A DNA stretch of 22,548 nucleotides, from positions 1 to 22,548 of the forward strand of contig SKOQ01000057.1 of the NCBI GenBank assembly GCA_007119985.1, given 5' to 3'. Below the pieces are notes generated by a model that ran no database searches, was not told where the DNA came from, and saw nothing but the letters and a program-made list of their open reading frames with translations. This DNA is from Marinospirillum sp. Lineage in GTDB: Bacteria > Pseudomonadota > Gammaproteobacteria > Pseudomonadales > Halomonadaceae. This document shows positions 15,404 through 22,548 of this stretch, piece after piece (the first letter of the stretch is position 1; each line of letters opens with the position of its first letter). Both the position numbers and the translations under genes were made by a program.

Positions 15404-16978
15404 TTAGGAGGCGACACCGGAGACTTTAAATGCACCAACATGGAAGTCAAGTTTTCTTGCTAGCTCGGCCAAATCTTGGCTTGAATCTTCAAGGCGGTGG
15501 CTATCTTCTAAGCCCGCTTGCACAGAGAGATTAACGGTTTCCATATTCTGATTGATTTCGCTGGCGACAGATGACTGCTCTTCTGTTGCTGCAGCAACAT
15601 GGGTATTGAGATCAACAATCTGGCCGACCTGCTGGGTGATCCCCTGCAAAACGGATAAGGCTTGACCTGTTGCACCTGTGCCCTGCTGCGTCAGCTGACG
15701 ACTGCGTTGCATCGCTTGGACTGCATTCTCGGCTTCTTGCTGTAATTGATTGATCGTGACTTGAATTTCATGGGTTGAGTGGGCTGTTTTTGTCGCCAAA
15801 CCACGGACTTCATCGGCAACGATTGCGAACCCCCGACCGGCTTCACCCGCTCGCGCCGCTTCTATTGCTGCATTCAAGGCTAAAAGATTTGTCTGCTCTG
15901 AAATAGCACGGATCACATCGAGGACTGAAGCGATCGAGTCGGTGCGCTCAGCCAAAGCATGAATAGTTTGGGTTGCCTGCTCCATCTCATCATTGAGCTG
16001 ATCAATGGTCCGACTGGCCTCTTGCAGCGTTTGCTGTCCAATCTGCGCCTGCTGATCGGCACGTGTCGCCGCCTGCTCTGCCTGAGCAGCATGGCGCGAG
16101 ATTTCATGAATACTGGCGATCATTTGATTCATGGCTGTTGCAACCTGGATGGCCTGCCCACTCTGCTCTTGACCACGCTTTAAAGAAACCTTCGACTGGC
16201 CTTCTAAACTGCTTGCCGACCCAGCAAGAGCCACCCCTGTTTGAACAACCTGACTAATAATCTGATCCAGCTTTTCTACAAAAGTATTAAAGGCAACAGA
16301 GATATTGCGTATTTCATGCTGGCCTATGACGGGTAAGCGATGGGTTAAATCACTATCACCTTGAGAGATATTACTTAAAGCCAACTCAAGACTTTTGGGA
16401 GGAGAAAACAAACGGCCAAGTAACCAAAAAAGCAGGCTAATACAGAGCAAAAAGATCAAGCTGATGGCCAACAACTGAGTCAAAAGAATGCCCTGAGCGG
16501 CGGTATCCACCTCCGTAATGGGAATGCCCAGATCTAAGGCTCCCCAGAGTACGCCATTGACAGAAACCGGTATCATGATGTCGTAGGCCCAAACATCTTG
16601 TAAATCAGCAAACCATCTTGAATATTGACTCTGACCATCACGTGCACCCGCGATTGTATAGTCATCGTTATAAGTTCGCCCAATACGTTCGGCATCACTA
16701 TGCGCTACAGCCACAACATCGCGATTGATCAAAATGGCATAGCTAATATCAGGGCGTGCACCAAGCGTTTCGAGTCAGTTTTGCAAATCTTCTTCTGGCT
16801 GTGCGGCATTTTCAAGAATATAAACGGCCTGTTGAGCCAGCATCTCTGCCTGTGCTTGCGAGCGCTTCAAAATAATACGATCTATTTCATGATGAGAAAT
16901 CATCGCAGTCGCCACCATACTCGCAACAGCAGCCAGAGCAAACATGCCGCATAAAATCAGAAGGAGCAGCTTTTTCAT
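15404..16978 (-). pseudogene. Methyl-accepting chemotaxis protein interrupted by an in-frame UGA
   Basis: Reading from the ATG at 16978 gives 67 residues with a first membrane helix (LLLLILCGMFALAAVAS), then TGA at 16775-16777, then 456 more residues in the same frame. If the UGA is read, the product is 524 residues: a periplasmic sensor of about 130 residues (DIMIPVSVNGVLWGALDLGIP), second membrane segment near 160-188, HAMP, and an intact signalling domain (AISEQTNLLALNAAIEAARA near 356, GRGFAIVADEVRGLA). No frameshift or other lesion is visible. The flanking residues read EEDLQN-UGA-LETLGARP, and Trp (TGG) is a natural ancestral codon. The longest downstream open frame starts only at a TTG (16732) with no ribosome site and lacks the first membrane helix. 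Possible explanations are a recent nonsense mutation, a sequencing error, or UGA readthrough. The start has a poor ribosome site. Confidence 0.85.
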
Positions 16979-16992
16979 TTATTATCCATGTC

Positions 16993-17012
16993 TAAATGAG
17001 GGGGTATCAATA
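16993..17012 (-). promoter_or_regulatory. Motif shared with the upstream region of the first chemoreceptor
   Basis: On the minus strand this reads TAT, one base, then GATACCCCCTCA, two bases, TA. The same pattern occurs on the plus strand at 35-54. The 12-base core is exact and about 17 of 21 bases match overall. Here it ends about 15 bases before the chemoreceptor start, so it would act in the leader or core promoter. Function is unknown; chance is not excluded. Confidence 0.3.
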
Positions 17013-17238
17013 TGAAGTTCATCAGTGCCAAATCACGATTGCCAGTGAATTGAAACAAAGGCGCCACCCTATAGTGAGAAGAGAGTGTCATACAAGATAA
17101 AATCAGTAACATTGAGATAAAAAAAGTATGCTTGGCTTATCAATAAATAAAGTAGGGTTTTAGTCTTTTTATAAATCCAACAAGAAAACGGTATAAAGCA
17201 TCTTCCCTCTTCAGAAGGCCTTAACTAGGAAGGTCACC

Positions 17239-17676
17239 ATGCTAGAATTGGCCTTCTTTCATCATGAGGCAGAGAAGATGTCGAAGTGCTACTGTGGGCA
17301 AGCGCGCTCTTTTGAGACCTGCTGCGCGCCTCTTATTCGCGGTGAACGGATTGCAGCGACACCTGAGCTGTTGATGCGCTCGCGCTTTACTGCTTATCAC
17401 CTTGGTGAGGCCGCTTATCTATTGGCAACCTGGCATCCAGAGACTCGCCCGAGTGAGCTGGATCTCAGCGATAGTCCTGCATGGCACAGCTTGAGAATCA
17501 TCAGCAGCAAAACCAAAAAAGAGCGTGGGCAGGTGAAGTTTCGGGCTTTTTACGCCCAGGCTTCGTCTGCAGAATCGGCTCGCCCCCTAGGCTATTTGCA
17601 AGAAGAATCCCTGTTTCTCAAAGAAGCTGGGCGCTGGTTTTACCATTCGGCGTTGAGCCTTGAATCCTCACATTAG
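17239..17676 (+). CDS. YchJ-family (UPF0225) protein
   Basis: A 145-residue soluble protein of the YchJ/UPF0225 family, function unknown. An N-terminal SEC-C-like zinc motif (CYCG, eight-residue spacing, CC, at about 18-30) is followed by the typical ELLMRSRFTAYHLGEAAYLL block and an NTF2-like fold ending in a GRWFYHS strand. Length fits the family (about 130-160). Two starts are possible. The ATG at 17239 has AGGAAGG about 6 bases upstream. The ATG at 17278 (MSKCYCG) fits the usual family N terminus and has GAGG about 8 bases upstream. I keep the first for its stronger site. It diverges from the second chemoreceptor across a 260-base AT-rich gap holding a possible TATAAA at 17192. It is convergent with the CFA-like gene. 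Confidence 0.88.
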   Translation: MLELAFFHHEAEKMSKCYCGQARSFETCCAPLIRGERIAATPELLMRSRFTAYHLGEAAYLLATWHPETRPSELDLSDSPAWHSLRIISSKTKKERGQVKFRAFYAQASSAESARPLGYLQEESLFLKEAGRWFYHSALSLESSH

Positions 17677-17685
17677 CCGATGCTT

Positions 17686-17748
17686 TCAGCGAGCCTCTGC
17701 TCAACGCCGCATCAGCAAGCGCAGTAGTGCATCAGCGCATTAATGCAC
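17686..17748. repeat. Palindromic interspersed repeat, degraded copy 2
   Basis: Positions 17693-17722 match 2171-2200 at 28 of 30 bases. Weaker similarity runs from TCAG at 17686 to about 17738, in register with copy 1, including ATCAG of the right arm at the same distance. The outer palindrome is lost here, but a local inverted repeat, GTGCAT (17727-17732) with ATGCAC (17743-17748), follows and overlaps the last codons of the CFA-like gene. The element fills the gap between two convergent genes, a typical place for REP-like repeats. Confidence 0.55.
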
Positions 17749-19027
17749 CGCCATTCCACGCCGCCGCGCGGTTTTGTGGGCCAGCCAGCAACAGCTGGGC
17801 GGTGCCGATGCTGCGCTCACGAAAACCGGCTTCGCAATAGACCAGATAGTAGGTCCACATGCGAATAAAGTGTTCGTCATACCCCAGCGCGCGGACTTGA
17901 TCGAGCTGCGCGTGAAAGCGTTCGCGCCAATCCGCCAGTGTCTGCGCATAATGCAAACCGATTTCATCCAAATTAATCACGTTCAACGGCGTATGACGGG
18001 TTAATTGGCGGCTCAACTCCGTCAAACTAGGCAGAAAACCGCCAGGAAAGATAAACTTCTTGATGAAGTCCATCCGCTTCACGCCCTGATCATAGCGCTG
18101 ATCGCGTATCGTAATTGCCTGAATCAAGGCCAAGCCCTCAGGTTTTAAGCGCGCGGCTAGGGTTTTGAGATACACAGGCAAAAAGTCATGGCCCACGGCT
18201 TCGATCATTTCAATCGACACCAGCTTATCGTACTGGCCAGTCAGATCACGATAGTCTTCAAACAACAGCTCAATCCGATCTTCCAGCCCAGCCGCGGCAA
18301 TCTTCTGCTGCGCATGCAGATACTGCTCGCGAGAAATGGTGGTGGTCGTGACCTTGCAGCCATAATGCTGCGCGGCATAGATGGCCATACCACCCCACCC
18401 TGTCCCGATCTCCAGAAGATGATCCTCAGGCTGCAAATCCAGCTTGCGGGCAATCATCTCTAGCTTATAGGTCGAGGCGGTTTCAAGATCGGCCTCAGGA
18501 TGAGGGTAGATCGCGCTGGAGTACATCTTGTGCTGCTGATCCAAAAACAGACGAAAAAAATCATTCCCCAAATCATAATGCGCCTGAATATTGCGCCGTG
18601 ATCCGGTTTTGGTATTGCGATTCACCCAATGGGCCAGCCGCTGCATTGGCAGCAACCAGCGCTTGAGCGGATGATCTAATCCCTGCTGCAAGGCTTCCAT
18701 CTGCGCGGCCAAGGCACGCAACAAACCCAATAGGTCTTCACAGCGCCAGTGACCTTGAACATAACCCTCACCGACGGCCAAACTGCCACCCAGCAGGAGT
18801 TCACGCCACAAACGCGCCTCTTTTAACTGCACAACAAAACGCTGTTCGACTTCGGCACCAGGATCACCTAATAGCCAAGTGCCATCTTGATCGTGAACAC
18901 AAATTTGGATGTTGTTTAAGCGGCTCAGACTCTTGATCACTAACTGACGAGCGACACGCACCGTCCAGGAGGTGGGTTGATCCGCCATTAAACAGGGGTC
19001 TTGTACTTTCATCTGTGGGGTCTCCAT
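17732..19027 (-). CDS. CFA-synthase-like SAM-dependent fatty-acyl methyltransferase
   Basis: A 431-residue protein of the cyclopropane-fatty-acyl-phospholipid synthase superfamily, which transfers a methyl group from SAM to unsaturated acyl chains of membrane phospholipids. It has an N-terminal helical domain (1-145), then AHYDLGNDFF, the SAM-binding loop LLEIGTGWGGMA near 204-214, SIEMIEAVGH near 271-280 and FIFPGGFLPS near 325-334. By eye against E. coli Cfa, the Cys of its YSCA motif is Ser171 here (YSSA) and the bicarbonate-ligand His is Gln303 (LIQAIT). Glu276 and a Tyr near 356 are kept. These changes and the link to DUF1365 suggest a different acyl modification, such as a methylated or furan-type product, rather than ordinary cyclopropanation. 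It is the last gene of the operon, 71 bases after DUF1365. An in-frame ATG at 19012 is an alternative start. Confidence 0.93.
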   Translation of the reverse strand: METPQMKVQDPCLMADQPTSWTVRVARQLVIKSLSRLNNIQICVHDQDGTWLLGDPGAEVEQRFVVQLKEARLWRELLLGGSLAVGEGYVQGHWRCEDLLGLLRALAAQMEALQQGLDHPLKRWLLPMQRLAHWVNRNTKTGSRRNIQAHYDLGNDFFRLFLDQQHKMYSSAIYPHPEADLETASTYKLEMIARKLDLQPEDHLLEIGTGWGGMAIYAAQHYGCKVTTTTISREQYLHAQQKIAAAGLEDRIELLFEDYRDLTGQYDKLVSIEMIEAVGHDFLPVYLKTLAARLKPEGLALIQAITIRDQRYDQGVKRMDFIKKFIFPGGFLPSLTELSRQLTRHTPLNVINLDEIGLHYAQTLADWRERFHAQLDQVRALGYDEHFIRMWTYYLVYCEAGFRERSIGTAQLLLAGPQNRAAAWNGGALMR

Positions 19028-19045
19028 CTCTCAAATCGAATGCGC

Positions 19046-19060
19046 GGCCAGTGGCTGGCC
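19046..19060 (-). other. Intercistronic hairpin before the CFA-like gene
   Basis: GGCCAG and CTGGCC pair perfectly around a 3-base loop in the 71-base gap between the DUF1365 and methyltransferase genes. On the minus strand, the direction of transcription, no T run follows, so it is not a terminator for the operon. It may mark mRNA processing or stabilisation. Confidence 0.3.
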
Positions 19061-19098
19061 TTATTCTTTTGTTGGCTGCCATTTTGAGCAGCGGTTCT

Positions 19099-19860
19099 CT
19101 AGCTTTTGGCTTTTTTACGCGGATGCGGATAAATCGGGTTTTTCTTGAGTGCCAAGCGCAGAGCTTCAAAATGGATGCCGGCAATGACTTTGAGGCTCAT
19201 CCAAGGGTGGCGCAGAAGATAACGGTATATTGAGCCTTTTAAATCACCCTGATAGTGCAAGGTCAGCGTGGCATCAAAAGGCCGCGAGCCATCAGGGTCG
19301 ATATTGTCCATCTGCATCGTCAGCTGCTGCTGCGGCGTGTTAAAGCGCCAGCGGTAGGTCTGTTCCATCGGATTAAAAGGCGAGACATGCTGCCGCTTGG
19401 CTAACGTCGCTTGGTGCTGGTGCTGCTCAGGATCACAGGCGGCAATATACACCTGCCGCTCTTGCCAAGGGATATTCGACACCTCCCCGACCAACGCCGC
19501 TAAAGTGCCATCGGGTTGATAGCAGTAATAGAGACTGATGGGGTTAAAACACAGACCGCCATAGCGCAGATGAGTGAGCTGCATCACCGCGCCTTGAGGC
19601 CGAAAGCCGAGGTGGGCCTCAACCTGCTGCAATACCGCCTCTTTGATCGGCAAGGCGTGGGGGCCTAAATAATCCTCACGCCGCCACTGCACCCAACGCC
19701 AACGACGGTTTGGTTGCGCCCAAGGCTGCTGCTCGATCTCATCCAGATTCAGCCAAAACAAGGTGACTTGATAAGAAAAGGCGTGGGCATGGGGTGTAAA
19801 GCGCCGATGACGCAGCTCGCCCTGATAGACGCCAGAATGCAGCTGGGCCGAGATCACCAC
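19099..19860 (-). CDS. DUF1365-family protein
   Basis: A 253-residue protein of the DUF1365 family, which is habitually encoded between an FAD amine-oxidase-like gene and a CFA-like methyltransferase gene. Family blocks are HRRFTPHAHAFSYQVTLFWL near 18-37, HLRYGGLCFNPISLYYCY near 96-113, and PWQERQVYIA near 130-139. There is no signal peptide or clear membrane segment. The biochemical role is not settled as far as I know; operon context points to membrane fatty-acid modification. The start is GTG at 19860 (or the adjacent GTG at 19857), overlapping the oxidoreductase stop by 7 bp, with a GGGGGTGGAG stretch just upstream, so translation is probably coupled. Confidence 0.9.
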   Translation of the reverse strand: MVISAQLHSGVYQGELRHRRFTPHAHAFSYQVTLFWLNLDEIEQQPWAQPNRRWRWVQWRREDYLGPHALPIKEAVLQQVEAHLGFRPQGAVMQLTHLRYGGLCFNPISLYYCYQPDGTLAALVGEVSNIPWQERQVYIAACDPEQHQHQATLAKRQHVSPFNPMEQTYRWRFNTPQQQLTMQMDNIDPDGSRPFDATLTLHYQGDLKGSIYRYLLRHPWMSLKVIAGIHFEALRLALKKNPIYPHPRKKAKS

Positions 19861-21158
19861 TCCACCCCCAAACGGCGCACCACTTCCAGCGCACTCACCA
19901 CTCCATCCTCATGGAATCCCTGCCCACACCAAGCACCGCAGAACCAAGTTTGGCGTGCGCCGTTCTGCTCGCGCAACTGCTGTTGTGCCTCGATGCCTGC
20001 ACGAGTAAAGACAGGATGATCAAACACATAGCGTCCAAGCAGGCGTTCTGGATCAATCGCCGAACCATCATTCAAGGTCACACAGAAGGTGGTGCCCTGC
20101 GCACGCAGGATCGGATCGTCTTCTAATCCCTGAAGACGGTTCATATTGTAGGTCAGACTGACCAGCGCTTGATCATCTGCCCCTGCATGTAAACGCTGCG
20201 GATCACGACGGCGGTAATTCCAGCTCGCCCAGGCCCGCGGCTCTTGCGGCAACAAACGGGTATCCGTATGCAAAAACACCTCATTTGCTTGATAAGGTAT
20301 GGCCTGCAACCACTGGGTTTCTGAGACACTGGCATCCTTCAGCAGCGCCAGCGCTTGATCGCTATGACACGCCAGCACGACTTCATCAAAACGCTCGATG
20401 CCATGATGTGAAATCACCTCAACACCCCCCGCAATACGGCGAATGGAATCGACTGGGCTAGCCAAACGCAGACGATCCTGCAAGGGCGCGGTTAAAGCCG
20501 GAATATAGCTTTGGCTGCCACCTTTGACGACACGCCATTGCGGGCGATTTTTGACGCTCAGCAGGCCGTGATTCTTGAAAAAACGCACAAAAAAGATCAA
20601 CGGAAAATCCTGCATGGCTTGCAGGCCAGAAGACCAGATCGCCGCGCCCATCGGCACCAGATAATCCTGCATAAAACCCGCACTGTAGCCCTTACGCTTG
20701 AGATAAGCCCCCAGTGTCTCATTGGCACTCAACAAGCCCGCCTCCAGCTCAGCCGGTGCCTCACGATTAAAGCGCATAATATCGCGCAGCATCTGCCAAA
20801 AACGCGGCCGCAACAGGTTACGTCGTTGCGCAAACAGCGTATTTAAATTGTGACCGTTATATTCCAAACCAGAGCGCTCACAGCTGACAGAAAAGCTCAT
20901 TTCCGTCGCTTGAGAAGCCACGCCCAACTCATCTAACAAGCGGATAAAATTGGGGTAGGTCCAATCATTAAAAACAATAAATCCGGTATCAATACGCCAG
21001 TTGTGTCCATGCAATGCCACCTCACGCGTGGCTGTATGACCACCAAGGCGTGCTTCGGCCTCAAACAGGGTGACGCGATGACGACGCGATAACAGATGGG
21101 CGGCTGTCATCCCCGCAATCCCCGCACCCACAACCGCAATCGAACGGCCACTTTCCAT
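19854..21158 (-). CDS. FAD-dependent amine-oxidase-like oxidoreductase
   Basis: A 434-residue flavoprotein. The N-terminal Rossmann motif VGAGIAGMTAAHLL (about 10-23) followed by LFEAEARLGGHT binds FAD, as in amine oxidase and phytoene-desaturase-like enzymes. Further blocks typical of the operon's oxidoreductase are DTGFIVFNDWTYPNF near 57-71, a central KNRPQWRVVKGGSQSY near 198-213, and the C-terminal FAD block WFCGAWCGQGFHEDG near 408-422. The ATG at 21158 has a strong ribosome site (GAGGAGAAAAGC before it) and is 24 bases after the stop of the upstream NTF2-like gene. Together with DUF1365 and the CFA-like methyltransferase it probably oxidises or desaturates acyl chains. In Rhodobacter, related flavoproteins take part in furan-fatty-acid synthesis, but the exact substrate here is unknown. 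Confidence 0.93.
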   Translation of the reverse strand: MESGRSIAVVGAGIAGMTAAHLLSRRHRVTLFEAEARLGGHTATREVALHGHNWRIDTGFIVFNDWTYPNFIRLLDELGVASQATEMSFSVSCERSGLEYNGHNLNTLFAQRRNLLRPRFWQMLRDIMRFNREAPAELEAGLLSANETLGAYLKRKGYSAGFMQDYLVPMGAAIWSSGLQAMQDFPLIFFVRFFKNHGLLSVKNRPQWRVVKGGSQSYIPALTAPLQDRLRLASPVDSIRRIAGGVEVISHHGIERFDEVVLACHSDQALALLKDASVSETQWLQAIPYQANEVFLHTDTRLLPQEPRAWASWNYRRRDPQRLHAGADDQALVSLTYNMNRLQGLEDDPILRAQGTTFCVTLNDGSAIDPERLLGRYVFDHPVFTRAGIEAQQQLREQNGARQTWFCGAWCGQGFHEDGVVSALEVVRRLGVEW

Positions 21159-21182
21159 GCTTTTCTCCTCGTGAATCCAGAT

Positions 21183-21614
21183 TTATACCGCCAGACGCTG
21201 CTTAAGCTGCCCTATCGCCCACCCCATCAAAGGCAGATGCTGATAAAGCATTTGTCCTGCATCAAAATAATCTCGATGATGGCAGACCTGATCACCCTGC
21301 CAATCTAAACGGCTCGCCCCTTCTACCTCGATCGGTTGGCCTTTTTTCAAGCGCCGATGCTGATACACCATGCGCCAATCGACCCAGACTCGATCCGCTT
21401 GTATCACAGGCGAAGCAAAGTGAAATTGGATGGATTCCACCCCAGCATAGAGGCCATCAAAATAACGAATTAGCGCGTTGACGCCCTCAATACGATGCAA
21501 GGGATCTTCAAAAATGGCCTCAGAGGTATAGAAATCAGCGAGACGCGGTGTCGAATTCTTGTCTAACTCTTGATAAAAGTCAAAGAATTCTTGAACACGA
21601 GTGTGACAAGGCAT
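21183..21614 (-). CDS. NTF2-like (SnoaL-type) protein
   Basis: A 143-residue single-domain protein of the NTF2-like superfamily: an N-terminal helix (VQEFFDFYQELD), FYTSEAIFEDPLHRIEGVNALIRYFDGLY, then strands carrying VWVDWRMVYQH and GASRLDWQGDQVCHHRDYFDAG. Such alpha+beta barrels bind small hydrophobic ligands or act as isomerase-like enzymes; here it may serve the lipid operon it leads. The start at 21614 (MPCHTRV) is preferred to the ATG at 21626 because GGAG lies 6 bases upstream of it, and because the candidate promoter would leave an 11-base leader for the earlier ATG. It is the first gene of the operon. The SDR oxidoreductase and the ECF sigma/ChrR pair often seen with this cluster are not in the window. 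Confidence 0.85.
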   Translation of the reverse strand: MPCHTRVQEFFDFYQELDKNSTPRLADFYTSEAIFEDPLHRIEGVNALIRYFDGLYAGVESIQFHFASPVIQADRVWVDWRMVYQHRRLKKGQPIEVEGASRLDWQGDQVCHHRDYFDAGQMLYQHLPLMGWAIGQLKQRLAV

Positions 21615-21643
21615 GCGCAGCTCCATCGGTTGAAAATCCGTTG

Positions 21644-21672
21644 TTTGATGGAGATTAGCGCAAAAAAGTTCA
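21644..21672 (-). promoter_or_regulatory. Candidate ECF-sigma promoter of the lipid-modification operon
   Basis: On the minus strand TGAACTT (21672-21666) is followed after 17 bases by TCAAA (21648-21644). The AAC of the -35 and TC of the -10 fit the general sigmaE/ECF pattern (GGAACTT, 16 or so bases, TCAAA or TCTAA). It does not match the TGATCC-type -35 described for Rhodobacter RpoE/ChrR targets. Transcription would start near 21637, about 23 bases before the chosen ATG at 21614. Spacing is one base longer than ideal for the E. coli sigma. Confidence 0.4.
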
Positions 21673-21801
21673 TACGACCAGCGAGAAAAAAGTGTGACTG
21701 TCTAGTTTTTGTATAGCCTATTGAGGCTGACCGATATGGCATAAAGACTGCTTTTGTTCACTCCCAGCCTAGTCCCACTCTTCTTTTCTGAGCAAGATCG
21801 C

Positions 21802-21807
21802 TATACT
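21802..21807 (+). promoter_or_regulatory. Possible -10 element for the c-heme lipoprotein gene
   Basis: TATACT matches 5 of 6 positions of the sigma70 -10 box. No good -35 lies 16-18 bases upstream (the region is pyrimidine-rich). The leader to the ATG at 21873 would be about 60 bases. Confidence 0.3.
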
Positions 21808-21872
21808 AGGCGTCATTGATACTCCTCACTGCCCTGCCCACTGTGGCGCGTTGAACAACAAGGAATCCAACC

Positions 21873-22388
21873 ATGCTTCGGATCACTCGCTTTGCAAAAA
21901 TTTTGGGATTAAGCGCCAGCCTTGGCGTTCTAGCACTGATGTCAGGTTGTAGTGATGATGACGATCAGGGGTCAACACCAACGGCTTCTGGCTCAGCTGA
22001 TTTAGATGTGATTTTTGCCCACCATGCTGTCACTTTAAACGGCTGTGCAACCTGCCATAGCCCAGCAGGCAGCGAAGCCGCAGGCCCAGATCTCAGCACA
22101 GCAGCCACCTTTCACCGTGATCTCGTTAATAAAGACTATGCCTCTTTTCCAAATTTGGGGGGCTTAGATCGCACGGCCAACTGTGCAGAAGATCATCTGT
22201 TCGTCGATCCAACAGGAACAGAAACCAGTTTTTCAACACTGCTGGCGGCTCTAGCATCGAACCATCAAATCCCTGGCTGCACGAGCTCACTCAGCGTTCA
22301 TGCTCCTCAAGTCAGTGCTGATCGTCGCGCCGTACTGGTCGAGGACTTGGTGTTGTGGATTAACGCTGGTGCCCCAGCACCGCGCTAA
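21873..22388 (+). CDS. c-type heme lipoprotein
   Basis: A 171-residue exported protein. The signal sequence ends in the lipobox LMSGC (Cys26) with Ser next, suggesting outer-membrane anchoring, and is followed by an acidic tether (SDDDD). The heme-attachment motif CATCH (58-62) shows covalent c-type heme. Two more cysteines, in ANCAEDH and PGCTSS, may form a disulfide. After Cys26 there is no methionine, so the usual distal Met ligand of class I cytochromes is missing. Histidines at 50 and 51, in TFHRD, AEDHLF, SNHQI and SVHAP are candidates, or the site may be open. It may carry electrons or sense small molecules; no partner oxidase or dehydrogenase is visible. AAGGA lies about 8 bases before the ATG. 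The next gene starts 33 bases after the stop and may be in the same operon. Confidence 0.88.
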   Translation: MLRITRFAKILGLSASLGVLALMSGCSDDDDQGSTPTASGSADLDVIFAHHAVTLNGCATCHSPAGSEAAGPDLSTAATFHRDLVNKDYASFPNLGGLDRTANCAEDHLFVDPTGTETSFSTLLAALASNHQIPGCTSSLSVHAPQVSADRRAVLVEDLVLWINAGAPAPR

Positions 22389-22421
22389 ACCCGCTGCCAT
22401 GGAACAACAAGGAGTGATGTG

Positions 22422-22548
22422 ATGACCGAGCCGCGCCCTGCTGCTGATCAACCTGCTGCCTCAAAGCCGACGCCACGTCGGCGGCGCTGGCATCCTTGGC
22501 GCTGGCTGGCAGCATTGATCCTGCTGCCGTTGCTGCTGGTCTTGGTCA
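22422..22548 (+). CDS. N terminus of a membrane-anchored protein (cut by the window edge)
   Basis: Only the first 42 codons are present. The ATG at 22422 has AAGGAG about 7-8 bases upstream, a strong ribosome site; an earlier ATG at 22417 is followed directly by TGA. The N terminus is a Pro/Ala-rich cytoplasmic stretch ending in a basic cluster (PRRRRWHPWRW), then a hydrophobic helix (LAALILLPLLLVLV). By the positive-inside rule this is a signal anchor with the rest in the periplasm. The family cannot be named from this fragment. Confidence 0.7.
   Translation, partial: MTEPRPAADQPAASKPTPRRRRWHPWRWLAALILLPLLLVLV

Noticed and set aside
15404..16732. A shorter second chemoreceptor starting at the TTG at 16732
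   Set aside because: The TTG has no ribosome site, the product would lack the first membrane helix, and the frame continues cleanly upstream to a proper N terminus at 16978 apart from the UGA.
16735..16777. UGA as a selenocysteine codon
   Set aside because: No clear hairpin of the bacterial SECIS type follows the codon, chemoreceptors are not a known selenoprotein family, and the context suggests Trp.

Overview
The window reads as chromosome of a free-living, motile gammaproteobacterium of moderate GC content. Supporting signs are recC-recB-recD in that order, a DUF3080 outer-membrane lipoprotein (as far as I know a gammaproteobacterial family), two methyl-accepting chemotaxis proteins, and an NTF2-like / FAD oxidoreductase / DUF1365 / CFA-type methyltransferase lipid-modification operon. 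An Oceanospirillales- or Pseudomonadales-like host is plausible, but I cannot fix the genus. TGA is a normal stop here (recC, recB and recD all end in it), so the code is standard.

Layout, left to right. 156-2063 (+): a Cache-type chemoreceptor. 2261-11789 (+): recC, recB and recD, joined by 4-bp ATGA overlaps, giving all three subunits of exonuclease V. 11822-12403 (-): a DUF4303-like protein, convergent with recD. 12651-13106 (+): an unrecognised small cytosolic protein ending at a clear intrinsic terminator. 13310-14963 (+): an exported glutathione-peroxidase-like protein and a DUF3080 lipoprotein, 1 bp apart. 14960-15358 (-): a small secreted six-cysteine protein whose stop overlaps that of DUF3080. 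15404-16978 (-): a second chemoreceptor, split by one in-frame UGA. 17239-17676 (+): a YchJ-family protein. 17732-21614 (-): NTF2-like protein, FAD amine-oxidase-like protein, DUF1365 protein and CFA-synthase-like methyltransferase, probably one operon behind an ECF-type promoter candidate. 21873-22388 (+): a c-heme lipoprotein, followed by the start of a membrane-anchored protein cut by the window edge.

How the genes fit together. RecBCD repairs double-strand breaks and degrades linear DNA. The minus-strand operon probably modifies membrane acyl chains. The peroxidase/DUF3080 pair sits in the envelope, so the right half has an envelope and oxidative-stress flavour; this grouping is inference. 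The chemoreceptors are independent sensory units.

No tRNA, rRNA, CRISPR array, transposase, integrase or prophage gene was seen. No gap between genes exceeds 300 bases. The observations most worth following are the UGA inside the second chemoreceptor, a ~53-bp palindromic repeat present twice, a ~20-bp motif shared by the upstream regions of both chemoreceptors, the non-canonical active sites of the CFA-like enzyme and the peroxidase, and a c-heme lipoprotein whose mature chain has no methionine.
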